Shown piece by piece: positions 1-7,026 of a stretch of DNA of 16,735 bases. Location of the stretch: contig JANYBR010000305.1 of assembly GCA_025360685.1 (NCBI GenBank), positions 1 through 16,735 of the forward strand. Reading direction: 5' to 3'. Each line of letters starts with the position of its first letter. Positions within the stretch are counted from its first letter, which is position 1. This DNA is from Pseudomonadota bacterium (GTDB taxonomy: Bacteria; Pseudomonadota; Alphaproteobacteria; Micropepsales; Micropepsaceae). The notes under the pieces were generated by a model. The model was not told where the DNA came from. It saw only the letters and a list, made by a program, of their open reading frames with translations, and did no database searches. The position numbers and the translations under genes were made by a program.

Positions 1-94
1 GTGCGGCCGCGGGTGTGCGCTGCGCCAGCGCCGGAGTCGCCAACGAAAATGCCATGGCAGCGGCGGCCACGGCGAGCAGACGGAGCAATTTCAT
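1..94 (-). CDS. N-terminal fragment of an exported or membrane protein at the tolQ position
   Basis: Only the first 31 codons are in the window; the gene runs off the left edge. The ATG at 94 is preceded on the minus strand by a purine-rich AGAGG-type ribosome binding site. The translation starts MKLLRLLAVAAAA and ends its hydrophobic stretch with TPALAQ at about residues 20-25. That is a textbook signal peptidase I signal: a basic n-region, an alanine-rich core and an A-x-A cleavage site. In Proteobacteria the gene after ybgC is usually tolQ of the Tol-Pal envelope complex. Classical TolQ has no cleavable signal, but some ExbB-like relatives do. The identity as TolQ/ExbB is therefore an inference from position only, while the signal peptide is seen directly. 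It lies 115 bp downstream of ybgC on the same strand. Confidence 0.7.
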   Translation of the reverse strand, partial: MKLLRLLAVAAAAMAFSLATPALAQRTPAAA

Positions 95-209
95 CAACGG
101 ACCTCTTTCAACGAGGAACGAAAGCCAGCGCCGTCGCGTCCCCTCGACTGCATCATGCCGCGAAACGGCCAAAAGTCATTCAAAGGTGGCCGAATTTGGG
201 CGCCAAAGG

Positions 210-674
210 TTAAGCGGTTGTTTCCAATAGATAAGGCAGTAATTTTTCGCGCACTGCCAGTGGAATTCGCCGCGGCTTGCCGCCGAGGGTCATGATGCAG
301 GCTTCGACCTTGCCATGCGCCAGTAGTGTGCCGCGGCTGTAAATCTTCTGGTCGGCATGCATGCGCGCGCCGCTGAGCAGCGGACACGAAGTGTGCACCT
401 CGAGCGGATCTTCCAGGCGGGCGGGCTTGAAGAAATCGAGCGAGGCGCTGCGCAGGGTCCATGCCGTCGGCTCCGCATCTTCGAGCATCGCCATCTTGGT
501 GATGCCGGCGAGACGGAAGAACTCGGTTCGTCCCCGTTCCATGTAGCGCAGATAGTTGGCGTGATAGACCACGCCCGAAAGATCGGTGTCTTCGTAGTAG
601 ATGCGGATCGGCAGGATATGAACCTTGCCCTCGAAGCGGCCAAGTCCGTCAGGTTCAGTCATCTGCGCTCTCAT
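210..674 (-). CDS. ybgC: Tol-Pal associated acyl-CoA thioesterase YbgC
   Basis: This is a 154-residue hotdog-fold thioesterase of the 4-hydroxybenzoyl-CoA thioesterase/YbgC family. Members hydrolyse acyl-CoA or acyl-ACP thioesters and are encoded with the Tol-Pal envelope system. The family signature is clear at residues 27-51: YEDTD, then GVVYHANYLRYMERGRTE. Asp31 corresponds to the catalytic Asp18 of the E. coli protein. The length is slightly above the usual 130-150 residues because of a short N-terminal tail. Either the ATG at 674 or the in-frame ATG at 662 could be the start. The first has GAGGGA seven bases upstream, inside a repeat element. The gene follows ruvB on the same strand, with a family A repeat pair between them. 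Confidence in the family is high; the exact start is open. Confidence 0.95.
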   Translation of the reverse strand: MRAQMTEPDGLGRFEGKVHILPIRIYYEDTDLSGVVYHANYLRYMERGRTEFFRLAGITKMAMLEDAEPTAWTLRSASLDFFKPARLEDPLEVHTSCPLLSGARMHADQKIYSRGTLLAHGKVEACIMTLGGKPRRIPLAVREKLLPYLLETTA

Positions 675-675
675 G

Positions 676-757
676 CTTCGTCCCTCGACAAGCTCGGGAT
701 GAAGCGCTCAGCATGAGGTTGAGTTTTAACCCCTCATCCTGAGCTTGTCGAAGGATG
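676..757. repeat. Family A palindromic repeat pair between ruvB and ybgC
   Basis: Two copies of one palindromic element lie in opposite orientation. The first (676-704) has core CTCGACAAGCTCGGGATGA with CTTC/GAAG ends. The second (735-757) has arms CATCCT/AGGATG around the core GAGCTTGTCGA. Together they occupy most of the 93 bp gap. On the minus strand the first copy places GAGGGA just before the ybgC start. Confidence 0.85.
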
Positions 758-767
758 GCAAGCGCGT

Positions 768-1823
768 TCATTCGGGCGATTCGTCCCGGTTGAGCAATTC
801 CATCTGCGTTGGATCGCGCGGTGGCGCCGCAAGACCGAGATGCCCATAGGCCGTGCCAGTGAGCATCCGCCCGCGCGGGGTACGCTGGACAAATCCCTGC
901 TGCATCAGGAACGGCTCGACCACTTCCTCGATGGCGTCGCGCGACTCTCCCAATGCCGCGGCGATGGTCTCGATGCCGACCGGTCCGCCGCTGAACGCCT
1001 CTGCGATGAGCTTCAGATAGAGCTTGTCGAGCGCATCGAGTCCGCGCGCGTCGACTTCCAGTCGCGTCAACGCAGCGTCGGCGATTTTCTCATCGATGGT
1101 CTTCTGGCCGGCAACCGAGGCGAAGTCGCGCACGCGCTTGAGAAGCCGCCCGGCAATACGCGGCGTGCCACGCGCCCGGCCGGCAATCTCACGCGCGCCG
1201 CCCGCAGTGAGAGCGAAGCCCAGCACGCGGGCGCCGCGCTCGACGATCGAGAGAAGCTCGTCGGCCGAATAGAAATTGAGTCGCACCGGAATGCCGAAGC
1301 GATCGCGCAGCGGCGTCGTGATGAGTCCAGAGCGCGTGGTGGCGCCGATCAAGGTGAACGGATTGAGCGTGATCTTGACCGAGCGCGCCGAGGGGCCCTC
1401 GCCGATCACCAAATCGAGCTCGTAATCCTCCATCGCGGGATAGAGAATTTCCTCCACCGCCGGATTGAGGCGATGGATCTCGTCGATGAAGAGAACGTCG
1501 CGCGGTTCCAGATTGGTCAGGATGGCCGCGAGATCGCCGGCCTTCGCCAGAACCGGTCCCGAGGTCGAGCGGAAATTTACGCCCAGTTCGCGCGCCACGA
1601 TCTGCGCCAACGTGGTTTTCCCCAGCCCCGGCGGGCCGGAGAACAGCACGTGATCGAGCGCTTCCGCCCGCGCTTTCGCGGCCTGGATGAACACCGAAAG
1701 ATTTTCGCGCGCCTGTTGCTGACCGACAAATTCGGAGAGCCGCTTGGGCCGCAGGCTCGCTTCGAGCGAGTCTTCCTGCGAACGTTCCGGCGTCACGAGG
1801 CGGTCAGCGGCTTGCTTGGCCAT
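768..1823 (-). CDS. ruvB: Holliday junction branch migration helicase RuvB
   Basis: This 351-residue AAA+ ATPase is the motor of the RuvAB branch migration complex, which moves Holliday junctions during recombinational repair. Visible motifs are Walker A GPPGLGKT (63-70), Walker B with DEIH (114-117), sensor 1 GATTRSG (160-166), the arginine-finger segment LRDRFG near 172-177, and sensor 2 GTPRIAGR (219-226). The C-terminal winged helix follows, including EPFLMQQGFVQRTPRGR. Length and order match the family (about 335-350 residues). Its ATG directly abuts the ruvA stop codon (1824-1826), so ruvA and ruvB are surely co-transcribed and probably translationally coupled. A 579-codon open frame lies antisense to it, but that is a GC-driven shadow. 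Confidence 0.99.
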   Translation of the reverse strand: MAKQAADRLVTPERSQEDSLEASLRPKRLSEFVGQQQARENLSVFIQAAKARAEALDHVLFSGPPGLGKTTLAQIVARELGVNFRSTSGPVLAKAGDLAAILTNLEPRDVLFIDEIHRLNPAVEEILYPAMEDYELDLVIGEGPSARSVKITLNPFTLIGATTRSGLITTPLRDRFGIPVRLNFYSADELLSIVERGARVLGFALTAGGAREIAGRARGTPRIAGRLLKRVRDFASVAGQKTIDEKIADAALTRLEVDARGLDALDKLYLKLIAEAFSGGPVGIETIAAALGESRDAIEEVVEPFLMQQGFVQRTPRGRMLTGTAYGHLGLAAPPRDPTQMELLNRDESPE

Positions 1824-2429
1824 CTACCGCCCCATCGCCCGCAGGCTTTCGCGGATCAGTATGTCGGCGGGCGCCGCCTGGCCGAGATCGTTGGCGGCGC
1901 GCGCCACGGATTCCGAAGCCTGGCCCGGCGAATAGCCGAGCTTGACCAGTGCGGCGACGGCGTCGGCTTCGGGACCACGCGGGGCGAGCGCCACGACCTG
2001 CCCGCCTTCGCCATGACCGCGCAGCATCATCGAGGGCGCCTTGTCCTTGAGCTCGGTGGTGATGCGCAGTGCCAGCTTCGGACCCACACCTTGCGCCCGG
2101 CCGATCGCGGCCTTGTCCGACAGCGCCAGCGCCCGCTCGAGTTCGCGCGGCGACAGAGCGGAGAGCACGTTGAGCGCCACGCGGCTGCCGACATTCTGCA
2201 CCGTCTGCAACAGGCGGAACCATTCGCGCTCTTCGGCGGAATGAAAACCATAGAGGCGGATCGCATCGTCGGAGACCTTGGTCTCGATCATCAGGGACAG
2301 ATGCGCGCCCACCGCGAGCTTCGACAAGGTCGAGCTCGGGCATTGCACCAGATAGCCGACGCCGCCGACTTCGAGGATCGCGTGATCCTCGGCGATCGAA
2401 TCCACCACGCCGGTCAATTTACCGATCAT
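1824..2429 (-). CDS. ruvA: Holliday junction branch migration subunit RuvA
   Basis: This 201-residue protein binds the four-way junction as a tetramer and loads RuvB hexamers. The N-terminal OB-fold begins MIGKLTGVV and includes GGVGYLV (22-28). Two helix-hairpin-helix DNA-binding motifs are visible: VQNVGSRVALNVLS (77-90) and VQGVGPKLALRITTEL (about 112-127). A Gly- and Ala-rich linker then leads to the small RuvB-contacting domain III (about 153-201). Its start overlaps the ruvC stop by four bases (ATGA at 2426-2429), and its stop touches the ruvB start. This gives a tight ruvC-ruvA-ruvB cassette. The length is normal for the family. Confidence 0.99.
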   Translation of the reverse strand: MIGKLTGVVDSIAEDHAILEVGGVGYLVQCPSSTLSKLAVGAHLSLMIETKVSDDAIRLYGFHSAEEREWFRLLQTVQNVGSRVALNVLSALSPRELERALALSDKAAIGRAQGVGPKLALRITTELKDKAPSMMLRGHGEGGQVVALAPRGPEADAVAALVKLGYSPGQASESVARAANDLGQAAPADILIRESLRAMGR

Positions 2430-2935
2430 GCGAGTGCCGCCAGAATTCTTGACCGCGTGCCGGCCAGATGCGCGTGCGCGATGGCACAGGCGAGCGCGTC
2501 GGCGGCATCGGCCTGGTCGACGCCGCAGGTAGGCAGCAGGCGGCGGACCATGGCCTGTACCTGTTCCTTTTGCGCGTGACCGACGCCGACAACCGATTTC
2601 TTGATGTGGTTCGGCGCGTATTCGGCGATCTCGAGTCCCGCCTGGGCGGCGGCAAGCAGCGCCACGGCGCGGGCGTGGCCGATCTTGAGCGCCGCGGACG
2701 GGTCCTTGGCGACGAACGCCTGTTCGACCGCGATGGCTGAAGGCCGCTGCTCGGCGATCACTTTTTCCAGCGCCTGGTGCAGCGCCAGCAGGCGAAGGCC
2801 GAGGCTGTCGGCGGCGCGCGTTGCGATCACGCCATGCGCGACATGGTTCAGCCTCGAGCCGGACACCGCGATCACGCCCCAGCCCATCCGGGCGAGGCCG
2901 GGGTCGAGGCCAAGAATTCGAATCGGCGCGCTCAT
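2426..2935 (-). CDS. ruvC: Crossover junction endodeoxyribonuclease RuvC
   Basis: This is the Holliday junction resolvase, a dimeric RNase H-fold nuclease that cuts branch-migrated junctions. With the start at 2935 (MSAPIRILGLDPG) it has 169 residues, close to the family norm. All four metal-binding acids are present: Asp11 (LDPG), Glu71 (VEQ), Asp143 and Asp146 (QADAADALA), matching E. coli D7, E66, D138 and D141. An in-frame ATG at 2989 would add 18 residues that resemble nothing in RuvC. It follows a family A repeat whose AAGGAT could act as a ribosome site, so use of both starts cannot be excluded. The ATG at 2935 has AAAAGG four bases upstream. Confidence 0.97.
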   Translation of the reverse strand: MSAPIRILGLDPGLARMGWGVIAVSGSRLNHVAHGVIATRAADSLGLRLLALHQALEKVIAEQRPSAIAVEQAFVAKDPSAALKIGHARAVALLAAAQAGLEIAEYAPNHIKKSVVGVGHAQKEQVQAMVRRLLPTCGVDQADAADALACAIAHAHLAGTRSRILAALA

Positions 2936-2991
2936 CGGCCTTTTGTACCCCTTATGTTCGGCGATTTCATAGCGGTCCGAGACCGCCATCG

Positions 2992-3058
2992 ATCCTTCGA
3001 CAGGCTCAGGATGAGGATGAAACCAAGGCCCTCATGCTGAGCTTGTCGAAGCACGAGG
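2992..3058. repeat. Family A palindromic repeat pair between yebC and ruvC
   Basis: One copy (2992-3016) has core CCTTCGACAGGCTCAGGATG. The inverted copy (3030-3058) has arms CTCATGCT/AGCACGAG around GAGCTTGTCGA, leaving one G-U type pair. They are 13 bp apart and nearly fill the gap between the yebC stop (3067) and the ruvC start. Confidence 0.85.
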
Positions 3059-3066
3059 GCCGCCGG

Positions 3067-3813
3067 CTACGTCGAAAGCTTTGTCATCGCCGCTTCCGAC
3101 AGCTCGTAATTGCCGTAGACATTTTGCACATCGTCATGGTCGTCGAGCGTCTCGATCAGCTTGATCAGGTTTTCGGCGACGTCGTCCTTCACTCCCACCA
3201 TGTTCTGCGCCCGCCAGGTGAAGCTCGCCGATGACGGCGCGCCGAGCTTGGCCTCCAGTGCATCGCGCACCGCGATGAAGCTGTCCAGGCTGGTGAGGAA
3301 TTCATGGCCCTCGTCCGTCGAGACGCACTCGTCGGCGCCGACATCGATCGCCAGCTCGAGCATCGCATCGTCGCTGCCCTTGTCCTTCGCGTAGATGATC
3401 TGGCCGACATGATCGAACATGAACGCCACCGAGTTCGTCGCGCCCATCTCGCCGCCATATTTGGCGAAGGTCGAGCGCACATCGGCGCTGGTGCGGTTGC
3501 GATTGTCGGTCAACGCCTCGACGATCAGCGCCACGCCGCCGGGGCCGCGGCCCTCGTAGCGCACCTCGTCGTAATTTTCGGCATCGCCGCCCTGGCCCTT
3601 CTTGATGGCGCGGTCGATCGTGTCCTTGGACATGGACACCGCCTTGGCGGCGATGATCGCGGTGCGCAGCCGCGGATTGTGCGCCGGGTCCGGCAGGCCC
3701 GACTTGGAAGCGACGGTGATTTCGCGGCCGAGCTTGGAGAAGAGCTTGGAGCGCTCCTTATCCTGCTTGCCCTTGCGAAACATGATGTTCTTGAACTGAC
3801 TATGACCGGCCAT
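3067..3813 (-). CDS. yebC: YebC/PmpR family protein
   Basis: This 248-residue protein belongs to the YebC/TACO1 family, known as transcriptional regulators (PmpR) and as translation factors that relieve stalling at certain proline-rich motifs. The N-terminus MAGHSQFKNI with RKGKQD is the alphaproteobacterial form of the family signature MAGHSKW. The central signature is intact: GRGPGGVALIVEALTDNRNR (88-107), then GGEMGATNSVAFMF (120-133). The length is normal (240-250). It is the first gene of the yebC-ruvCAB unit, an order common in this class, and a good promoter lies 31 bp upstream. The downstream neighbour ruvC is reached across a repeat pair. Function in this organism is inferred from family. 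Confidence 0.97.
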   Translation of the reverse strand: MAGHSQFKNIMFRKGKQDKERSKLFSKLGREITVASKSGLPDPAHNPRLRTAIIAAKAVSMSKDTIDRAIKKGQGGDAENYDEVRYEGRGPGGVALIVEALTDNRNRTSADVRSTFAKYGGEMGATNSVAFMFDHVGQIIYAKDKGSDDAMLELAIDVGADECVSTDEGHEFLTSLDSFIAVRDALEAKLGAPSSASFTWRAQNMVGVKDDVAENLIKLIETLDDHDDVQNVYGNYELSEAAMTKLST

Positions 3814-3843
3814 GCGTGCTGCGAACTCTTGATGCGGCGGGTG

Positions 3844-3872
3844 AGATAGCCGGGTGGGGAGGGAGGGTTCAA
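3844..3872 (-). promoter_or_regulatory. Candidate sigma-70-type promoter of yebC-ruvCAB
   Basis: On the minus strand a -35 TTGAAC (3872-3867) is followed by exactly 17 bp and a -10 CTATCT (3849-3844). The predicted start near 3837 leaves a leader of about 24 bases. Spacing and the CTA-type -10 agree with the other promoters predicted in this window. This is pattern matching only. Confidence 0.5.
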
Positions 3873-4243
3873 GTGCAGTTGTCCGGGGCCAGATACCCCC
3901 TTCCTAACCCATTGAAAACATTGAATCGCCGTACATTCGAACCTCGGAATTTGGGGTCTCGCGCGGAGCGATTGCTGCACGCTGTACTTTCTATCGCGAG
4001 GCACTGAACAGTCCCGTGCAACAGCACTCAATTCATTCCATGCCAAGCCCAGCTCATATAGGAAACGTTTCCGGAAAATCAAATCCGAACGGCGTAAATA
4101 ACTGCGAGAGCGACAATGCGTCCGCAAAGACGATTCAAGCATCGGTTGAAGCGCTCTTGGGTGACGCCAACGATTCCCGCGGGCCGGAAGTGAGCAGAGA
4201 CACAACAGTCGAAGCCAATCTCTTCGCCGATTATTTGCGCAGC
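3873..4243. other. Non-coding or unassigned stretch between yebC and an orphan membrane gene
   Basis: About 370 bp contain no gene I can support. The base composition is visibly more AT-rich than the flanking housekeeping genes. A plus-strand open frame from a GTG at 4016 to 4357 crosses it, but it overlaps the convergent membrane gene by 114 bp and has no convincing ribosome site or recognisable domain. A TTCGAA motif at about 3937-3942 looks superficially like a tRNA T-loop, but the flanks do not pair. I see no hairpin with a T-run. Confidence 0.5.
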
Positions 4244-4255
4244 CTAAGGCTGCGC
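4237..4255 (-). other. Hairpin overlapping the stop codon of the membrane gene
   Basis: The perfect inverted repeat GCGCAGCC-TTA-GGCTGCGC (minus strand) has 8 bp arms and a 3-base loop and spans the TAG stop of the preceding gene. It could help end transcription, but no T-run follows (AAATAATC), so a classical intrinsic terminator is not supported. Confidence 0.35.
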
Positions 4256-4720
4256 CGGCGCGGCACGAGCTATGGTCCGACGCTTCTGTTCGATCCGGAA
4301 CGAAAAATAGAAAGCGTGCATATATGCAGCCCACCAGAGGAACTGGCCAAAAAATAGACCGCTGCCCACGTGAGTGGGCCCCAATCCATCCACAAGTGTC
4401 AGTACTTTTTCGGCGGTCCAAAGAACCATGGCCGAAATGTTTGCCCAACGATGGCCGAAGTAGATGAAAAGCGCGAGCACGGCCATTATGGCGGAGTCGA
4501 TGTAAGCAGAAGCATCCAAACCCAGTGCGCCAAAGCCCGCCAAGGTCGCCGTTATTGAAAGGCTGACTGCTAAACACACTACCGATATGCCACGCATCGA
4601 TTGAAGAAAGCTTAGATTGTCATATTCAGTGACTTGCTTGTCCAACTCGGCTTGGTCGATCCGCCACCAAAGCAGCCAGTCCCAATTCAGCTTCCTTCGC
4701 GCTGCATCACCCTCGGGCAT
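4244..4720 (-). CDS. Unrecognised integral membrane protein with four predicted helices
   Basis: This 158-residue protein is not one I can name. After a Trp-rich amphipathic N-terminus (NWDWLLWWRIDQAE at 12-25), four hydrophobic segments are visible at about 43-64, 72-90, 93-111 and 118-140. A short basic, alanine-rich tail ends in APAQP. The ATG at 4720 has AGGTGA six bases upstream, which fixes the start well. Codon choice is less GC-biased than in ruvB or yebC. The gene stands alone, 150 bp from the VOC gene upstream and about 430 bp from yebC downstream, so no operon partner suggests a role. It is likely in the inner membrane and its function is unknown. The strong helix pattern and good ribosome site make it a real gene rather than the opposing frame. 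Confidence 0.75.
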   Translation of the reverse strand: MPEGDAARRKLNWDWLLWWRIDQAELDKQVTEYDNLSFLQSMRGISVVCLAVSLSITATLAGFGALGLDASAYIDSAIMAVLALFIYFGHRWANISAMVLWTAEKVLTLVDGLGPTHVGSGLFFGQFLWWAAYMHAFYFSFRIEQKRRTIARAAPAQP

Positions 4721-4870
4721 TTCGCATCACCTGTTGGCGCCAATATCTTTGTTGGACGTCGCAGATGCGCCGGTGCCAAGTTTAAACAGACTCGATACCT
4801 CTTCAATCGGGTCGGACGGTTTACTTCGTTTTCGCTTGGGCCCAGCACCCACAACTCTCCCGATTGTCGA

Positions 4871-5287
4871 CTATGTGGCCACCGGCCCCTTGAGCTCCAC
4901 CGTGTTGCCGTCCGGGTCGAGGATGTAGACGGACGGGCCGGTGCCTTGCGCGCCATAGCGCTGGCCGGATTCGACGATCGCTATTCCATGCCCGGCGAGG
5001 TGCGCGCGGATTTTCTCTTCTTCGAACGGCACGATCTGGAGGGCGAAGTGATCCAGATTGCGTCCCTCCGCACCCGGCGCCGCGCCGCCGCGCTTGCCGA
5101 GCATGCCATCGAGCGGCACCAGATCGATCAGCGAGGAACCGGCGCGCACCTGGATGAGGCCGATTACTTCCTGCCGCTTGTCCACCGTGCAGCCGAGCAC
5201 GTCGCAATAGAAGTGCAGGCTGGCGGTGAGTTCGCGGATGCGCAGCACCACATGATCGATCTGGCGCAGGGTGAAGGGAGGGTTCAT
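4871..5287 (-). CDS. VOC (glyoxalase/bleomycin resistance/dioxygenase) superfamily protein
   Basis: This is a 138-residue single vicinal-oxygen-chelate protein with two beta-alpha-beta-beta-beta modules. The first opens with the typical IDHVVLRI (10-17) and HFYCDVLG (25-32), the second with LDHFALQI (78-85). The C-terminus carries the family signature YILDPDGNTVELKG (121-134). His12, His80 and Glu131 are in the usual metal-ligand positions. It resembles the small glyoxalase-like subgroup of unknown substrate rather than true glyoxalase I. The start at 5287 has GGAG eight bases upstream. It lies downstream of the YmdB-type gene on the same strand, separated by a family B repeat pair. The reaction it performs is not predictable from sequence. 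Confidence 0.92.
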   Translation of the reverse strand: MNPPFTLRQIDHVVLRIRELTASLHFYCDVLGCTVDKRQEVIGLIQVRAGSSLIDLVPLDGMLGKRGGAAPGAEGRNLDHFALQIVPFEEEKIRAHLAGHGIAIVESGQRYGAQGTGPSVYILDPDGNTVELKGPVAT

Positions 5288-5311
5288 AGAGTCGTCTCCG
5301 ACACTGATCCG

Positions 5312-5455
5312 CCCTCCCCTTGAGGGAGGGCCGAAATCTTATCTGAGCGTTGGCGAAGAGAAGATTTCGAGGAGGGGTCACTCGCGCACAACCCCTCCCC
5401 GAAAAACTCTCGCGCACGCGCGCGAATTTTTCGACCCTCCCTCAAGGGGAGGGTT
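5312..5455. repeat. Family B palindromic repeat pair between ymdB-type and VOC genes
   Basis: The left element (5312-5378) starts CCCTCCCCTTGAGGGAGGG, contains the inner stem CGAAATCTT/AAGATTTCG (5332-5340 with 5361-5369), and ends GGAGGGGT. The right element (5391-5455) is the same design inverted, with inner stem CGAAAAA/TTTTTCG. The ends can also pair across the whole 144 bp. Confidence 0.88.
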
Positions 5456-5457
5456 GT

Positions 5458-6270
5458 CTACAACACCGGCACCGTCTGCTTCAGGCGCCCGCCAAGGCGC
5501 ACCGGTTCGATGCGCGTGGCGAGGCCGCGCGCGCCTGTTTCGACGAACACGGCGCACAGTGTTGCCGGACCGGTCGCCGGCGTGAAGCGGCCGCTCGACA
5601 TCTTGGTGACGAAGCGCTGCAGCGGCTGGAACTTGTCCATGCCGATGACGCTGTCGTAATCGGCGCAGGCGCCGGCGTCGGTCTGGTACGCGGTGCCGCC
5701 GGGAAGTATCTGCGCATCGGCCGTCGGCACATGGCTATGCGTGCCGACCACCAGGCTCGCGCGGCCGTCGCAGAAATGGCCCATTCCCATTTTCTCGGAT
5801 GTTGCCTCGGCATGCATGTCGATCACGATCGCGTCCGCCGTGTCGCCAAGCGGACAGGCGGCGAGCTCCGCTTCCACGCCGGCAAAGGGATCATCGAGCG
5901 CATCCATGAACACGCGGCCCATGACGTTGACGACGAGTATCCGCTCACCCTTGCGCGTCTGGTAAAGATTGGCGCCGCGGCCCGGCGTGCCCTTGGGATA
6001 GTTGTGCGGGCGCAGGATGCGGTCGTCCTCATCGATGAATGAGAGGATTTCCTTCTGGTCGGCCCAGTGATTGCCGGTCGTGATGACGTCGATCCCCATC
6101 GCGAAATATTCGCGTGCGATCGCCTGGGTCAGGCCGAAACCGTGTGCCGCGTTCTCGCCATTGGCGATGACGATATCGAGTGCAAGCCTGTCACGCAGGC
6201 CCGCAAGTTCGGCCGCCACTACGTCGCGGCCCGGCTTGCCGATCACATCGCCGATGAAAAGTATGCGCAT
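5458..6270 (-). CDS. ymdB: TIGR00282/YmdB family metallophosphoesterase
   Basis: This 270-residue calcineurin-like phosphoesterase starts MRILFIGDVIGKPGR. The expected metal ligands and active-site residues are all visible: Asp8 (GDVIG), Glu39 and Asn40 (NGENAAHG), Asn67 and His68 (TGNHWAD), His153 (DMHAEATSE), His178 and His180 (GTHSHVPT). In Bacillus subtilis YmdB is a 2',3'-cyclic nucleotide phosphodiesterase affecting biofilm and RNA levels; the physiological role in Proteobacteria is less clear. The open frame continues upstream to 6552, but the start at 6270 fits the family and has AGGT six bases upstream. It lies 17 bp after the cyclo-ligase gene, so the two are probably co-transcribed. 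The length is standard. Confidence 0.95.
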   Translation of the reverse strand: MRILFIGDVIGKPGRDVVAAELAGLRDRLALDIVIANGENAAHGFGLTQAIAREYFAMGIDVITTGNHWADQKEILSFIDEDDRILRPHNYPKGTPGRGANLYQTRKGERILVVNVMGRVFMDALDDPFAGVEAELAACPLGDTADAIVIDMHAEATSEKMGMGHFCDGRASLVVGTHSHVPTADAQILPGGTAYQTDAGACADYDSVIGMDKFQPLQRFVTKMSSGRFTPATGPATLCAVFVETGARGLATRIEPVRLGGRLKQTVPVL

Positions 6271-6287
6271 GCCGGACCTATAGCATG

Positions 6288-6836
6288 TCAGCGTGGGAAA
6301 CGCCGAACGCCGCTCTCGGTGACGATCATGTCGAGCGCGTGATCGTGCGGCTCGCGCGGGACTTCGACGACTTCCTGGCCGGCATAAGCGATGCCGATGC
6401 TGCGCACGCCAGGCAGCGCGTCGATGGTGCGGTCGTAATAGCCGCCGCCATAGCCGAGGCGATGGCCTTTCCCGTCGAACGCCAGCAGCGGCACGAGTAC
6501 GATAGCAGGCACGATCTCGGGCGCCGCCGCGAGCGGCTCGGCGATGCCCCATGCGTTGGGCACCAGCGGATCGCCTGTCTTCCAGCTGCGAAAAATCAGA
6601 GCGGAGCGCGCCACGGCGACAACCGGCAAAGCGAGCGAATGACCCTGTTCCGACAGCACCGACATCAGCGCGCGCGGATCGGCCTCGTCACGGATCGGAT
6701 GATAGCCGGCGACTATCGCATCTTTGGCCACCGCGAGTTGACTTGCGAACGCGGCTATCGCCTGCGCGAAGCCCGTCCGCGTGAGCGTGGCGCGGTGCGT
6801 ACGGGCTTCAGTGCGGAGCTGTCGTTTTTCGTTCAT
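6288..6836 (-). CDS. fau: 5-formyltetrahydrofolate cyclo-ligase
   Basis: This 182-residue enzyme is the ATP-dependent 5-formyl-THF cyclo-ligase (MTHFS/YgfA family), which returns 5-formyl-tetrahydrofolate to the active folate pool as 5,10-methenyl-THF. Diagnostic features are the basic N-terminus EKRQLRTEARTHR, LALPVV (68-73), the NAWGIAEP segment (94-101), LVPLLAFD (114-121) and the glycine-rich ATP motif YGGGYYDR (129-136). It ends with the HDHALDMIVTE block. It lies downstream of 6S RNA on the same strand. The ssrS-fau arrangement is conserved across Proteobacteria, where the enzyme is often co-transcribed with 6S RNA. A family D repeat pair lies between them. The perfect palindrome CGAAATTTCG (6845-6854) is in its leader. 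Confidence 0.96.
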   Translation of the reverse strand: MNEKRQLRTEARTHRATLTRTGFAQAIAAFASQLAVAKDAIVAGYHPIRDEADPRALMSVLSEQGHSLALPVVAVARSALIFRSWKTGDPLVPNAWGIAEPLAAAPEIVPAIVLVPLLAFDGKGHRLGYGGGYYDRTIDALPGVRSIGIAYAGQEVVEVPREPHDHALDMIVTESGVRRFPR

Positions 6837-6882
6837 CCGACTCTCGAAATTTCGCTCGGCAGCGCCTCATCCAGCTCAAATT

Positions 6883-7010
6883 GTCATGGCCCGCCGGAGT
6901 GCGGGCCACCCAGTTCGTGGGTGGACAAATGTCGACGATCAGTCTGAGACGGAATCTACACAATGCCAGTCTGTGTCACCTGGGTGGCCCGCACTCCGGC
7001 GGGCTATGAC
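6883..7010. repeat. Family D palindromic repeat pair just beyond 6S RNA
   Basis: The copies at 6883-6913 and 6980-7010 are inverted and match at 30 of 31 positions (one G/A difference). Each contains a small hairpin GCCCGC/GCGGGC. The 66 bp loop between them holds no gene. The right copy lies 16 bp beyond the predicted 3' end of 6S RNA, so it may end or trim that transcript. Confidence 0.9.
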
Positions 7011-7026
7011 ACCTTAATTAGTAAGT

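Noticed and set aside
840..2579. 579-codon plus-strand open frame antisense to ruvB, ruvA and ruvC
   Set aside because: It lies entirely opposite three certain genes, is rich in Arg, Asp, Gly and Ala with no domain pattern, and is what high-GC third positions produce on the opposite strand.
3926..3960. tRNA-like T-loop motif TTCGAA
   Set aside because: The flanking bases cannot form the T-arm stem on either strand and no anticodon or acceptor arm is present.
4237..4255. Intrinsic terminator for the membrane gene
   Set aside because: The hairpin is perfect, but the following bases are AAATAATC rather than a T-run, so it is listed only as a hairpin.
4016..4357. 113-codon plus-strand open frame with GTG start
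   Set aside because: Its 3' third overlaps the opposing membrane gene, it has no clear ribosome site, and no domain is visible. It remains only a weak possibility.
6271..6552. 94-codon in-frame extension of the ymdB-type gene
   Set aside because: It overlaps the cyclo-ligase gene in another frame and has low-complexity Arg/Ala content; the family start is MRILFIGD.
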